From positions 23,357-87,356 of the forward strand of contig JBBIQS010000026.1 of NCBI GenBank assembly GCA_037442205.1: a stretch of DNA of 64,000 nt, read 5' to 3'. The position numbers and the translations under genes were made by a program. Under the pieces are notes generated by a model. The model saw only the letters and a program-made list of their open reading frames with translations. It had not been told where the DNA came from and ran no database searches. Each line of letters opens with the position of its first letter. Position 1 is the stretch's first letter. Shown here piece after piece: positions 52,250 through 60,387 of the stretch. The stretch is from JBBIQS01 sp037442205 (GTDB lineage Bacteria; Myxococcota; Myxococcia; Myxococcales; UBA5297).

Positions 52250-53077
52250 TCAGGCCTCGGTGCGAGTGCGCGGGCGAGCGGCCGGCCGCAGGTCTCGGGA
52301 GCGGGAGTAGACGATGAACCCGGCCAGCCCGAGGATCACCAGCACCAGGCCGGCGAGGATGGCGCGGAAGGCGTTGACCGACTCCTGGGCCATGCGCACC
52401 CCGAGCACGTCGACGAACAGCGGCCCGCCGCCCTCGGGTCCGGCGGCGATGGTGGCCCCGGTCATCACCACGCTGACGTTGGCCGGCTTGAGGTCCTGGA
52501 CCGCCCGGGCCACCAGCAGCTGCACCTGCTCCTCGTTGAGCGGCGGCGCTGCCGACTTCTTCCCGGCCTCGCCCGAGACCCGGTACTTGACCAGCACCGC
52601 GGCGCTGGGCTCGGGGCGGGCGGTCTTGTCGGAGAGGTCGTCGCTCTGCGGGATGTTGATGTGCACCCGGGCGTCGAGCACGCCATCGACCGAGCCCAGG
52701 GTGCGCGACAGCTCGCCGGAGAGGGCCTGCAGGAACATCGCCCGCTCCTCGGTGGCGGTGGGGATCAGGCTGCCCTTGTTGAAGATCTCGAAGCCCGGGT
52801 TCTTGGGCCGGGGCAGGTCGTTCTCCTGCAGGGCCAGCACCGCCGGGGAGGCCATCGACTTGGGGACGCTGATCTTGTAGGTCGGCTCCTTGCCTCCCTC
52901 CTCCCTCTCCTTCTCGGCGCGGATGCCGCGGCGCTCGAGCAGGACCAGGATCTCGTTGGCCTCCTTCTCGTTGAGCGAGTGCTGCAGCTCCACCTGGCAG
53001 GCGCTCAGGATCAGCGCGGGGAGGAGGATGAGCGCGAGGCGCGAGGCGGGAGGATTCAAGGGGAGGCTCCTCGACAT
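52250..53077 (-). CDS. sctJ: T3SS inner-membrane ring lipoprotein SctJ (YscJ/PrgK/FliF-related)
   Basis: 275 residues. The signal peptide ends in LSAC (lipidated Cys27). The ring-building domain follows with family signatures: LNEKEANEILVLLERRGI, ELSRTLGSVDGVLDARVHINIP and the second domain LNEEQVQLLVARAVQDLKPANVSVVM (quoted in parts). A C-terminal transmembrane helix (about 235-258) is present as in SctJ. It is the last gene of the leftward T3SS-related set. The remaining core genes (SctN, SctV, SctRSTU, SctC) are not in the window. Confidence 0.93.
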   Translation of the reverse strand: MSRSLPLNPPASRLALILLPALILSACQVELQHSLNEKEANEILVLLERRGIRAEKEREEGGKEPTYKISVPKSMASPAVLALQENDLPRPKNPGFEIFNKGSLIPTATEERAMFLQALSGELSRTLGSVDGVLDARVHINIPQSDDLSDKTARPEPSAAVLVKYRVSGEAGKKSAAPPLNEEQVQLLVARAVQDLKPANVSVVMTGATIAAGPEGGGPLFVDVLGVRMAQESVNAFRAILAGLVLVILGLAGFIVYSRSRDLRPAARPRTRTEA

Positions 53078-53224
53078 TCTTGAGGAATTTCGGGCGCCGA
53101 GGATATCACAGCCCCCGCCGCCGCCAATCGGGGCTCGGGGCTTCCGGAAACGCCGCGGCCGCCTTCGCCCCGCGGTGCAGGGGCCAAGGCGGCCGGGGAA
53201 GTCCTCGCTCGCTCGCGCGCGACG

Positions 53225-53749
53225 CTAGACCTGGGTACGCAGGGTGTCCTTGAGGCCGTTGGTGGCCTTCTCCACCACCTTGCCGGTCAGGTCGAGCTCC
53301 ATCGAGTACTCGGCCACCTTGGCCTGCAGGCCCAGCAGCTGCTGCTGGTTGAGCTTCATCTTCCCGCTCATCGCCTGGCTGATGAACTTGTCCATCGAGG
53401 CGTTGCGCTGCTCGATCTGGGTCAGCAGGTGCTCGACCCCGCCGCGGGCCTTGTCGGCCCCCGACTTCTGGCTGACCGGGTCGTTGCGCTTGACCGCGTT
53501 CTGCTGCTTGACCTCGTCGGCCTTGCCGGCCTTCTCAACCTGCTGGGAGTGCTCGGCCTTCTGCACCTGCTGGGCCTTCTGGGCGGCCTGGGTCTGCTGG
53601 ACCTGGTTGGTCTGCTGGACCGCGTCGGCCTTGTTAGTCATGGCCTGGTCGAACTTCGAGGCGCCGGTCTTGGGAGCCTGTTCGGCGGCCTTGGTGGCCT
53701 GCTGGGCGGCCTGCGCGGCCTGGTTGACTCCGGCGATGGGGGCGGCCAT
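53225..53749 (-). CDS. T3SS inner-rod-like protein (SctI/YscI type)
   Basis: 174 residues; AAGGAG lies six bases before the ATG. The first ~110 residues are a disordered Gln/Ala/Lys-rich region with QQxQ-type repeats. The C-terminal 60 residues (MKLNQQQLLGLQAKVAEYSMELDLTGKVVEKA, in parts LLGLQAKVAEYSMEL and TGKVVEKATNGL, ending DTLRTQV) match the pattern L-L-x-L-Q-x-x-[LV]-x-x-Y-x-[ML]-E-L...K-V-[VA] of T3SS inner-rod proteins. The adjacent SctJ gene supports this. The long N-terminal extension is unusual. Confidence 0.7.
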   Translation of the reverse strand: MAAPIAGVNQAAQAAQQATKAAEQAPKTGASKFDQAMTNKADAVQQTNQVQQTQAAQKAQQVQKAEHSQQVEKAGKADEVKQQNAVKRNDPVSQKSGADKARGGVEHLLTQIEQRNASMDKFISQAMSGKMKLNQQQLLGLQAKVAEYSMELDLTGKVVEKATNGLKDTLRTQV

Positions 53750-53778
53750 GGGCTTCTCCTTGCGAGGTGCGGCAGTAG

Positions 53779-54510
53779 TCAGCGAGAGGTGCGGACCGCC
53801 GTGGGGCGGGCCGGGGTGAGGGATGAGGGCCGGTCGGAGATCTCCATCTCCTGGGCCAAGAAGTCCTTGATGCGCTCGATGGCGCGGGCGTGCAGCCGGC
53901 TGGACCAGCTCTTGGACTGGCCGATCACCGCTCCCGCCTCCTCCAGGGTCTTGCCCTGGTAGTAGTAGGCGACCAGCAGCTTCTGCTCGTTCTCCGGCAG
54001 CTGCTCGATGGCCAGCTTGACCCGCTCCTTGAGCTGCTCGAGCTCGATCTTCTCGTCGGCGCCCATCGACTCGTCGCGCAGCTGCAGGCCCTCGGTGCCC
54101 TCGAGGGAGCAGGCGAAGATCGCCGCCAGGCTGGTGACCGCCGAGGCCACCTCGTAGACGTCGGAGGCCAGCCCGCGGTCGCCGCTGTCGCGGCTGCTGG
54201 CGTTCTCCAGGTAGGCGCTGGTCCGCTCGCCCAGGTAGGCGGCGCGCTGATCGGCGCCCTTGAGGACGCCCATCTTGCGCAGCCCGTCGAAGATGGCGCC
54301 CTTGATCCGGTAGTGGGCGAAGGTCAGGAAGTTGTGGCCGACCTTGGGGTCGAAGCGCTCGGCGGCCTCGAACAGCCCGATGCTGCCGTAGGAGACCAGG
54401 TCCTCGAGGTCGAGCTTGCCCGAGAACTGACGGCGCACCTGGCTGGCCAGGGAGCGCACGTAGTCTCCGTACTTGACGAGCAGCTGCGACCTGTCGTCGG
54501 CCAGGGGCAA
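53779..54510 (-). CDS. FliA/sigma-28-like RNA polymerase sigma factor in the T3SS cluster
   Basis: 243 residues from a TTG start at 54510, 11 bases after the preceding stop; no ATG or GTG is available in a sensible place. Region 2 (about 15-85) has DLEDLVSYGSIGLFEAAERFDP and FLTFAHYRIKGAIFDGLRKM. Region 4 (about 165-225) has LPENEQKLLVAYYYQGKTLEEAGAVIGQSKSWSSRLHARAIERI (quoted in parts: LPENEQKLLVAYYYQGKT and LEEAGAVIGQSKS). Region 3 is short. It is the flagellar-type sigma branch but lies among T3SS genes, so it may control their timing. Confidence 0.9.
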   Translation of the reverse strand: MPLADDRSQLLVKYGDYVRSLASQVRRQFSGKLDLEDLVSYGSIGLFEAAERFDPKVGHNFLTFAHYRIKGAIFDGLRKMGVLKGADQRAAYLGERTSAYLENASSRDSGDRGLASDVYEVASAVTSLAAIFACSLEGTEGLQLRDESMGADEKIELEQLKERVKLAIEQLPENEQKLLVAYYYQGKTLEEAGAVIGQSKSWSSRLHARAIERIKDFLAQEMEISDRPSSLTPARPTAVRTSR

Positions 54511-54521
54511 AGTCTTCGGAC

Positions 54522-54905
54522 CTATCCCTTCTTCCAGATGCGCTCCAGCGTCTGCGCCAGGCGCGGGTCGTCGGCGAGCTGCTCGGCGATGCGCGCCGTC
54601 AGCGCCTTGGACTGCATGTTCATCCGTTCCTTGAGGATGGCCCCCACCAGCTGGCGGGCGGCGTCGGCCTTGGTGGCGATCTCCCCGGAGCGCAGGGCGC
54701 GGGCGATCTCGCTGGCCTTCTCCACGGTGGCCGGGGCGCCGACCTCGCCGCTGCCGGCGGCCCCGCTGACCCCGACCAGGCTCTCGGCCTTGCCGGCGGC
54801 GCCGGCCTTCTCCACGAAGCCGGTCTTGGCCGGCCCCGCGCCCAGGCCCTTGGGCCCCTTGGCTCCGCCGCGCCCGCCGCCGCCCTTGACTGAACCGACG
54901 CCCAT
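54522..54905 (-). CDS. Small protein beside the sigma factor, possible FlgM-like partner
   Basis: 127 residues; GAGGA lies five bases before the ATG at 54905. The first ~75 residues are Gly/Lys/Ala-rich and disordered. The C-terminal 50 residues are helical; EIARALRSGEIATKADAARQL (read as E-I-x-x-A-[LI]-x-S-G-E...D-A) has the spacing of the sigma-binding helix of FlgM anti-sigma factors. The gene lies 11 bases before the sigma gene on the same strand. The anti-sigma role is a hypothesis based on pattern and position only. Confidence 0.6.
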   Translation of the reverse strand: MGVGSVKGGGGRGGAKGPKGLGAGPAKTGFVEKAGAAGKAESLVGVSGAAGSGEVGAPATVEKASEIARALRSGEIATKADAARQLVGAILKERMNMQSKALTARIAEQLADDPRLAQTLERIWKKG

Positions 54906-55001
54906 GATGTCCTCGCTGTCCGCCGGCCCGAAGGCCGCGCGGATCTGCCTCTCGCGATTATCGCATCCTGGGCGGAGAAGTTGCCTGGCCAGCAAAATCA
55001 G

Positions 55002-55433
55002 CTACTTGCCGGCCTTGGGAGGGGGCAGGGCGCCGCTCTCCTTGGCCTCGAGCAGAGCCTTGGCCAGCTTGGCGCCGTCGCCGTCGGGCTCGACTTCCAT
55101 CGCCGCCTTGAGCTCCTTGACCGCCTCGGCCGGCTTGTTGAGGAACAGCAGCGCCTCGCCGGCGTGGGCCCGGGGCAGGGCGCTCTTGGGCGCCAGCTGC
55201 TGGGCCTTGCGGTACTCCTGCAGCGCCTTGTCGTGCTTGCCCAGGGCGAACTCCAGGGTCCCCAGCGCCAGGTGCGGCACCTCGCTCTTGGGGAGCAGGG
55301 CGGCGGCGCCGTTGAACACCTCGCGCGCGTCGTCGAAGGCCCCGCGATCCATCAGCGCCCAGCCGGTCTCCAGCATGAGCACCGCCTCCTGCTTGGTCAC
55401 CGGAACCAGCCCCGCGATCATCTCTTCAGCCAT
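55002..55433 (-). CDS. TPR chaperone of the T3SS type (SycD/LcrH-like)
   Basis: 143 residues; GGGAG lies six bases before the ATG at 55433. Three TPR units fill the protein (LETGWALMDRGAFDDAREVF, LALGTLEFALGKHDKALQEY, AHAGEALLFLNKPAEAVKEL), the size and repeat number of class II T3SS chaperones for translocators. It lies between the needle-like and FlgM-like genes, all leftward. Its client could be the needle-like protein upstream. Confidence 0.75.
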   Translation of the reverse strand: MAEEMIAGLVPVTKQEAVLMLETGWALMDRGAFDDAREVFNGAAALLPKSEVPHLALGTLEFALGKHDKALQEYRKAQQLAPKSALPRAHAGEALLFLNKPAEAVKELKAAMEVEPDGDGAKLAKALLEAKESGALPPPKAGK

Positions 55434-55571
55434 GGCGATCTCCCTTCCCCTCTGGTGGCTCCCGGGCCGCGACCCGAAACTCACGGCCGGCGCCGAAATG
55501 AGGCGCTAGCCTAGCAAAAGGGCGCCGCCCGCTCCAAGGGTGAGGCCGGCCGTTCATGGCGCCAAAAAGAC

Positions 55572-55602
55572 CGCGGGCGCCGACTGTCAGCCGGCGCCCG
55601 CG
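55572..55602 (-). terminator. Intrinsic terminator after the needle-like gene
   Basis: A perfect 11-base stem CGCGGGCGCCG / CGGCGCCCGCG with a nine-base loop is followed on the minus strand by GTCTTTTTGG, 25 bases after the stop at 55627. Confidence 0.8.
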
Positions 55603-55626
55603 AGAGACTGATGAGACCGTCAGGAA

Positions 55627-56100
55627 CTAGCGGATGTTCTGGATGCTGTTCTTGGCAGTGTCAGCGCGAACCTTCATCACGTTGGAGAGCGTGGAGAACT
55701 GCTGGTTCTCCTGCTGCATCTGGTTCTGCAGGGTGAGGAACTGCATGTTCGACTGCTGCTGGGCGGAAAGCAGGCTCATGCCCTCGCTGTAGCCCTGGGA
55801 GGCGCCGGGGATGGCGGTCGGCGAGCCGCCGGCGGCGGGAGTGGTCGAGCCGCCGCCGCCGAAGGCCGGGGCCGCGCCGGAGCTGGACATCGACTGCATG
55901 CCGTTGACCGCCGCGCTGAGGATGGCGCCGCCGGGGACGATCGGCGCGGCCACCGAGGCGCCGGCCGCCACCACGCTGCCGGCGGCGGAGAGGCCGTTGC
56001 TGACGCGCGAGCCGAAGTCGCTCTTCGGGGTCTGCCGGCTCTCGGTCACCTTGGTGTTCAGCCGAACGGGAGTCTGGTCGATGCGAGAAGGGCCACCCAT
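55627..56100 (-). CDS. Candidate T3SS needle/filament-like protein
   Basis: 157 residues; AAGGAG lies six bases before the ATG. The N-terminal half has a hydrophobic Ala/Val/Gly stretch (VVAAGASVAAPIVPGG), then a Gly/Ala/Pro/Thr linker (about 85-110). The C-terminal 50 residues are helical and Gln-rich and end in SNVMKVRADTAKNSIQNIR, which recalls the SNTVKVIKDVDAAIIQNFR-like tail of T3SS needle subunits. Needle proteins are normally about 80 residues, so this would be an extended form. It is followed by its own terminator, suggesting high separate expression. The assignment is tentative. Confidence 0.6.
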   Translation of the reverse strand: MGGPSRIDQTPVRLNTKVTESRQTPKSDFGSRVSNGLSAAGSVVAAGASVAAPIVPGGAILSAAVNGMQSMSSSGAAPAFGGGGSTTPAAGGSPTAIPGASQGYSEGMSLLSAQQQSNMQFLTLQNQMQQENQQFSTLSNVMKVRADTAKNSIQNIR

Positions 56101-56204
56101 GGAAGTTCTCCTTGCGATTTGGCGTTGCGCGCCGATGTCGTAACTGATTGTCGCGGCGGCGCGGCGACAGTTGCGTCGGCCGCGTCGATTCCTGCTAACC
56201 CGGC

Positions 56205-56459
56205 CTAGCGACGGCCTTTTTTGGCGGCGGCGGCCTGCTCGCGGAAGGCGATGCCGTTGAGCAGGACCTGCTCGACCTTGGCGATGCCGGCCATCGCCTT
56301 CTTGGCGGCCGGACCCTTGGGGCCGCTGGCCAGGCCCTCCAGCTTCTCGCGGGTGGCGCCGTAGAGCTTCTTGGCGGCGGCCTCGTCGGCGGACTCGAGG
56401 AAGCGCTCGAGGGTCGGGTAGTGGATCTCCTCGGCGGCGGGCGCGGTCTTGGCGGCCAT
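56205..56459 (-). CDS. Small helical protein, T3SS cluster
   Basis: 84 residues; GGGGG lies six bases before the ATG. It is wholly helical and Lys/Ala-rich (LERFLESADEAAAKKLYG, MAGIAKVEQVLLNGIAFREQ) with a basic tail (KKGRR). The family is not recognised; small co-chaperones occupy such positions in T3SS operons. It lies 105 bases upstream of the needle-like gene. Confidence 0.65.
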   Translation of the reverse strand: MAAKTAPAAEEIHYPTLERFLESADEAAAKKLYGATREKLEGLASGPKGPAAKKAMAGIAKVEQVLLNGIAFREQAAAAKKGRR

Positions 56460-56506
56460 GGTTTTCCCCCTGGGAAAAGGAGTGGAAGCTTCGCGAAAGG
56501 CCGAGG

Positions 56507-57415
56507 CTAGCGTCGCTTTTCTTCGGCTGTCAAACCTGCCTCCGACAGCAGCTGCACCAGCTTGGCCGAGGCCCCGCGCTCGCCCAGCTCGTAGAGCGAA
56601 AGGGCGGCGCTGACCCGCACCCGCGGCTCGGGGTCGTCGAGGACCTTGGAGAGGGCGGCGCGGGCCTTGCGCGACTTGTCGGCCTGGGCGGGATCGGCCA
56701 GCGGCCCCTTCAGCCGGCCCAGGGCGCGGGCGGCCGGGGCGCGGACCTTGGGATTCTTGGAGGCCAGGGCCCGGGTGAGCGGGGCGATGGCGGCGGCGTC
56801 GTTGAGCAGCCCCAGCGCCTCGCAGGCCTCGGCGGCGGCGAAGCCCGACTTGAGCGCCTCGCACAGCGGCCCGACCGCCTGGGCGTCGCCGATCATCCCC
56901 AGGGCGCGGGCCACCGCCGCCCCGACCTTGGGATCGTGGGTCTTGAAGGCGGCCAGCAGCGGGGCGACCGCCTTGGGGTTCCTGCCCAGCCCCAGCGCCG
57001 AGGCCGCGCCGGCCACCGACTTGGCGTTGGGCTCGGAGAGCTGCTTGAGGGTCTCCTCGAGCAGCGCCGGATCGCCGAGGCGGAGCATGGCGATCGCGGC
57101 GGCTTGGCGGGTGGGCTTGTCCTCGTCGGTCAGCAGCTTGCGCAGCGGCGCCACGGCCTCGGGCCGGCCGAGGGCGCCCAGCGCCTGGGCTGCCTCCTGC
57201 CGCCGGGCCGGATCCGCGTCGGCCAGCTGCGCGAGCAGGCGCTCGAGCGAGGCGGGCTTCTTGGAAGCGGGGGCGGGCGCCGACCACTGCGGCTCGATGG
57301 CGGCCAGGCGGCGGCCGACCTCGCGCATCGCGAGCGGGCGCGGCGGCGCAGGCTTGGCAGGAGAAGGCGCTGCAGGTTTCTGGGATGGCTGCTTCTTGGA
57401 GGGGCGGGCGATCAT
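56507..57415 (-). CDS. HEAT-repeat protein at the head of the T3SS set
   Basis: About 302 residues; the start may also be 57430, and neither has a clear ribosome-binding site. The first ~65 residues are Pro/Lys/Ala-rich; the rest consists of about seven HEAT/PBS-lyase helical pairs (RRQEAAQALGALGRPEAVAP, GAAVARALGMIGDAQAVGP, RAPAARALGRLKG). It has no signal peptide. It is probably a cytoplasmic scaffold, possibly part of the secretion machinery. Confidence 0.78.
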   Translation of the reverse strand: MIARPSKKQPSQKPAAPSPAKPAPPRPLAMREVGRRLAAIEPQWSAPAPASKKPASLERLLAQLADADPARRQEAAQALGALGRPEAVAPLRKLLTDEDKPTRQAAAIAMLRLGDPALLEETLKQLSEPNAKSVAGAASALGLGRNPKAVAPLLAAFKTHDPKVGAAVARALGMIGDAQAVGPLCEALKSGFAAAEACEALGLLNDAAAIAPLTRALASKNPKVRAPAARALGRLKGPLADPAQADKSRKARAALSKVLDDPEPRVRVSAALSLYELGERGASAKLVQLLSEAGLTAEEKRR

Positions 57416-57661
57416 GAAGGCGTGGAGCATTTCAAAAGGCAGCGCCGGCAGGCAAGGGGCAAGGCGGATTGAAGGGAGCGGGCCGGACGTCCGGAGCGCC
57501 GAGGTCGAAGAGCGCGGCGCTGGGGGAAGGGAGCGAGCGAGCGGTGGGCGGCGGGGCGCCCCGACCGGCCGCTTCCCCGGCCAGCCGGCCGGGCGCAGCG
57601 TTAGCGAGGAAAATCGGAGCCCGGCTCCCTGAGGTAGCGCCGGGCAAGGGAGGGAAAAGCG

Positions 57662-58138
57662 ATGATGAAACTTCTTGGCGCGATCGCGGGTCTGGCTCTG
57701 ATGGCGGGGACCGCCCAGGCGCAGGGTACCTCGGAGCAGGGCGGCAGCGCGGGGATGGAAGGCAGCGGCACCGGCAGCTCCGGCTCGATGAGCGGCAGCA
57801 GCACCGGCACCATGGGCAGCACCGAGGCGGCCGGCCAGCAGCAGATGGAGGGCAAGGTCCTCAAGTCGAGCAGCGGCAGCCTGATCATCGAGCACCTGGG
57901 CGCGGCGATCCCGTTCGAGGTGACCAAGAGCACCACGTTCCAGGGAGTGAAGTCGGCCAAGGAGATTAAGGAAGGCGAGCAGGTGCGCGCCAGCTTCGAG
58001 ATGAAGAAGAACAAGAACGAGCTGCGCTCGATCGAGGTGCTGGGGACCGGCGGCAGCGGCGCCACCGAGAAGAGCAAGTCGAGCAAGGATTCCAGCAAGA
58101 GCAAGACCGAGTCCGGCACCGGCGGCAGCAGCTACTAG
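57662..58138 (+). CDS. Secreted Ser/Gly-rich protein with small beta domain
   Basis: 158 residues; GGAGGG lies seven bases before the first of two adjacent ATGs. The signal peptide ends in AQA-QG. Residues 22-58 are Gly/Ser/Thr-rich; 62-125 form a small beta domain (EGKVLKSSSGSLIIEHLG, EGEQVRASFEMKKNKNEL) like the DUF5666-type OB folds of exported proteins. The tail (about 130-158) is again Ser/Lys-rich, ending SSY. It is probably periplasmic or surface-bound; the role is unknown. Confidence 0.8.
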   Translation: MMKLLGAIAGLALMAGTAQAQGTSEQGGSAGMEGSGTGSSGSMSGSSTGTMGSTEAAGQQQMEGKVLKSSSGSLIIEHLGAAIPFEVTKSTTFQGVKSAKEIKEGEQVRASFEMKKNKNELRSIEVLGTGGSGATEKSKSSKDSSKSKTESGTGGSSY

Positions 58139-58173
58139 CGAGCCACTGAAGGGACGTTTCCTTCCCGGGCCGG

Positions 58174-58214
58174 GGGGAGAGGCGCATCCAGTCCGCGACG
58201 GGGCGCCTCTCCCC
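58174..58214 (+). terminator. Stem-loop after the gene ending at 58138
   Basis: GGGGAGAGGCGC pairs perfectly with GCGCCTCTCCCC across a 17-base loop, separating this gene from the tmRNA promoter. There is no T-run. Confidence 0.55.
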
Positions 58215-58252
58215 GCAGGTGGCGAGGGAAATTCTCCAGCGACCTCGCGCGG

Positions 58253-58280
58253 TTGACAAAGGACGGCCGGTGGCTACATT
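58253..58280 (+). promoter_or_regulatory. Sigma-70 promoter of the tmRNA gene
   Basis: Perfect -35 TTGACA (58253-58258) and -10 TACATT (58275-58280) with 16-base spacing, about 42 bases before the tmRNA 5' end. Confidence 0.75.
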
Positions 58281-58321
58281 GCGGGTAGCCGGTTGTCCGG
58301 CTGCTTGTTCTTTGAAAATCT

Positions 58322-58680
58322 GGGGGCGAACTGGTTTCGACGAAGGTGCTGAAGCCTGAATCGCGTGCCGAGGATCTCAGGTGACCTCGTAAAAACTTCC
58401 TGGGAAACCAATAAAAGCCAACGACAACGTTGAGCTCGCGCTCGCGGCTTAACCCGTAGAAGTGCGCGTCCGCCCGGCTCTCTGCCTGTGGGGCCGGGGT
58501 CGGACGTCAGAATGCAGGCTGGCTGAGGGAGCTGCCCGGGGCTCCCGAGGCGAGATTGTCCGGGAAACTCGCTGATCGATCCGGCCCGTGGGAGCGGTCG
58601 GCGAGTATAAATCGCGGGCTACGCACGTAGGGATGAGGGTCGATGGCTTTCGGACGCGGGTTCGATTCCCGCCGCCTCCA
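58322..58680 (+). ncRNA. ssrA: Transfer-messenger RNA (tmRNA)
   Basis: The 5' end GGGGGCGAACTGGTTTCGACG and 3' end GGTTCGATTCCCGCCGCCTCC-A pair as the Ala-tRNA-like domain with T arm. The tag reading frame runs from GCC at 58417 to TAA at 58452 and encodes ANDNVELALAA, ending in the ALAA signal for proteolysis. It rescues stalled ribosomes with SmpB. CCA is not encoded. The 3' end is the insertion site of the element that follows. Confidence 0.96.
58640..58680 (+). other. Attachment site at the tmRNA 3' end
   Basis: An integrase gene begins 17 bases past the tmRNA end and is oriented toward it, the classical layout of an element inserted in ssrA. The element restored the tmRNA end. No second copy of the tail GGTTCGATTCCCGCC-GCCTCCA was seen before 64000, so the other junction lies outside the window. 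Confidence 0.7.
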
Positions 58681-58697
58681 CTGCTTTTGTCTAAGGA

Positions 58698-59915
58698 TTA
58701 CGGCAACTTGACTTCCGGACGGGTCTCCGTTGCCGTCAGGTTGCCGTAATCCTGCAGCTTCTCGTCCAGCACCAGCACCGCCGTCTTCTTGGTCTCCGGG
58801 GAGAGGTGCGCGTACTTCATCGTCATCTCGATGGAGGCGTGCCCCATCAGCTCCTGGATGACCTTGAGGGGCACGCCCTTCATCGCCAGGTGGCTGCCGT
58901 AGGTGTGGCGCAGGTCGTGCCACCCGATTCGGCCCTCCTCTCGGCTGATCCCCGACTTCCTCAGCGCCCGCTCAAGCGGCGCCTTCAGCTGCCCCTCGGT
59001 CATCGGGCCGCTGTCCCTGCCGGCGAGCACGAACGGCCCATTGAGGTGCCGCGCCTTCTTGAGCACCAACACCAGCGACGGCGGGATGTCCACCGTCCTG
59101 CTGCGCCCGCCCTTGGGGGTGCCCACGTTCCCGCGCCAGATGGTGCGCCGGACGTTGATCCGCCCGCGCACCAGGTCGAGGTCGGCCCACTGCAGGCCGA
59201 TGATCTCCCCGATGCGCAGCCCGGCCTTGATGCCGAGCAGGAGCGCCGGCCGCCACTCCGGCTCCGCGGCCTCGACGAGCCGGCCAGCCTCGTCGAAGTC
59301 CAGGAAGTCGAAGGTGGGCTTCTGCGTCTTGAAGAGCTTCATCCTGGGGACGTGGTCGATGATGCCCCACTCGACCGCGACCCCGAGCATCTTCCGCAGG
59401 ATGCTGAGCGTGTTGTTGATCGACTTGTCGCTCAGCGCGCCCGCGGGCGCTCCGTAGCGCTTCTTGATCGCCCACTTCGTCGGGGTCTTCTTGCGCCCGC
59501 GGGACTGCGACACCTTCCTCCGCATCGACGCCTTGAAGGCCTCGATGTCGGCGGGCCCGATCTCGTTGAGCCGCTTGCCGCCGAAGGCGGGAAGGATGTG
59601 GTGCTTGAGGGCCTGCTTCTTCGCCGTCACGGTGGACGGCTTGTTGTTGTTCTCCGCGTAGGTCAGGAACCGCGGCTCGAACTCGGCCACCGTAGGAACC
59701 TGCTGCAGCTGCTCCTCTCTTCCGTGGCTGCCGTCGAGGAGCGACCCGCGCAGCTGCCGCTCGTACTCCTCGGCGCCGCGGCGGGTCTGCACGGGCGCGA
59801 CCTTGCGCACCCGCTTCCGCCTGCCGCCCGGCAGCTCGAGGTCAACGTCCACGAACCAGAACTCCCTCTCCGCGCCCGTCTCCGGGTCGCGGCGCTTCTC
59901 GCGTCTCACGCTCAT
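58698..59915 (-). CDS. Tyrosine recombinase (phage-type integrase)
   Basis: 405 residues. The N-terminal arm-binding and SAM-like core domains cover about 1-190. The catalytic domain has the Arg in GLRIGEI (about 233), H-x-x-R in HDLRHTYGSHL (about 332), His in MGHASIEMT (about 357) and the nucleophile Tyr in KYAHLSP (about 367). The start overlaps the stop of the excisionase-like gene in ATGA. It is likely responsible for integration at ssrA. Confidence 0.95.
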   Translation of the reverse strand: MSVRREKRRDPETGAEREFWFVDVDLELPGGRRKRVRKVAPVQTRRGAEEYERQLRGSLLDGSHGREEQLQQVPTVAEFEPRFLTYAENNNKPSTVTAKKQALKHHILPAFGGKRLNEIGPADIEAFKASMRRKVSQSRGRKKTPTKWAIKKRYGAPAGALSDKSINNTLSILRKMLGVAVEWGIIDHVPRMKLFKTQKPTFDFLDFDEAGRLVEAAEPEWRPALLLGIKAGLRIGEIIGLQWADLDLVRGRINVRRTIWRGNVGTPKGGRSRTVDIPPSLVLVLKKARHLNGPFVLAGRDSGPMTEGQLKAPLERALRKSGISREEGRIGWHDLRHTYGSHLAMKGVPLKVIQELMGHASIEMTMKYAHLSPETKKTAVLVLDEKLQDYGNLTATETRPEVKLP

Positions 59916-60121
59916 TTGCCTGTCCCTCGAGCGTGGAGCGCGCGCCTACCGCTCGCCCAATCTACTACGGAGGAGCGAAGTAGCCTGATCGCGTGGCCGG
60001 CCTGGTTGCCGGCGAGCTCGCCGCGCTTGAACATGTCCCGGACCGTCCGGACGTCGAGGCGCAGCAGCTTGGCGGCCTCGGCCACCTTCATCACCAGCTG
60101 CTCGTCGGTGGCGGTGGTCAT
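59912..60121 (-). CDS. Excisionase-like helix-turn-helix protein
   Basis: 69 residues; GGAAGG lies just upstream of the ATG. It is a MerR/HTH_17-type DNA-binding protein (VAEAAKLLRLDVRTVRDMF, then RSSVVDWASGR), the usual partner of element integrases. It overlaps integrase by four bases and the preceding gene's stop in ATGA, so the three are translationally coupled. Confidence 0.85.
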   Translation of the reverse strand: MTTATDEQLVMKVAEAAKLLRLDVRTVRDMFKRGELAGNQAGHAIRLLRSSVVDWASGRRALHARGTGK

Positions 60122-60387
60122 GGCGACCTTCCAGGCGACTCGCCGACGCCATGCAGCTTGAGCCACCCGGCGACCGCTGCCCGGACGGCGCCGGGCAGGT
60201 CCCGCCGCTTCTCCACCACCGCGGTGGAGTGGTCGGGGAAGAGGACGTCGAACCTCACCCCGGCCTTGGCCGCCGACACCTTGGCGCACCACAGCTGGCC
60301 CTGATTGGGGTGATCAACGTCGACCGGTTCTCGCCAAGTGCGGATTGCGAAGCAGGGGCCCTCGGAGAGGGCGTCGTGGTCATCCAC
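60118..60387 (-). CDS. Small element protein of unknown function
   Basis: 89 residues from a GTG start with a GGGAAG upstream. It overlaps the excisionase-like gene in ATGA. Motifs WREPVDVDHPNQGQLWCAKV and VRFDVLFPDHSTAVVEKRRDL suggest a small beta-rich phage or plasmid protein. No family is recognised. Confidence 0.6.
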   Translation of the reverse strand: MDDHDALSEGPCFAIRTWREPVDVDHPNQGQLWCAKVSAAKAGVRFDVLFPDHSTAVVEKRRDLPGAVRAAVAGWLKLHGVGESPGRSP

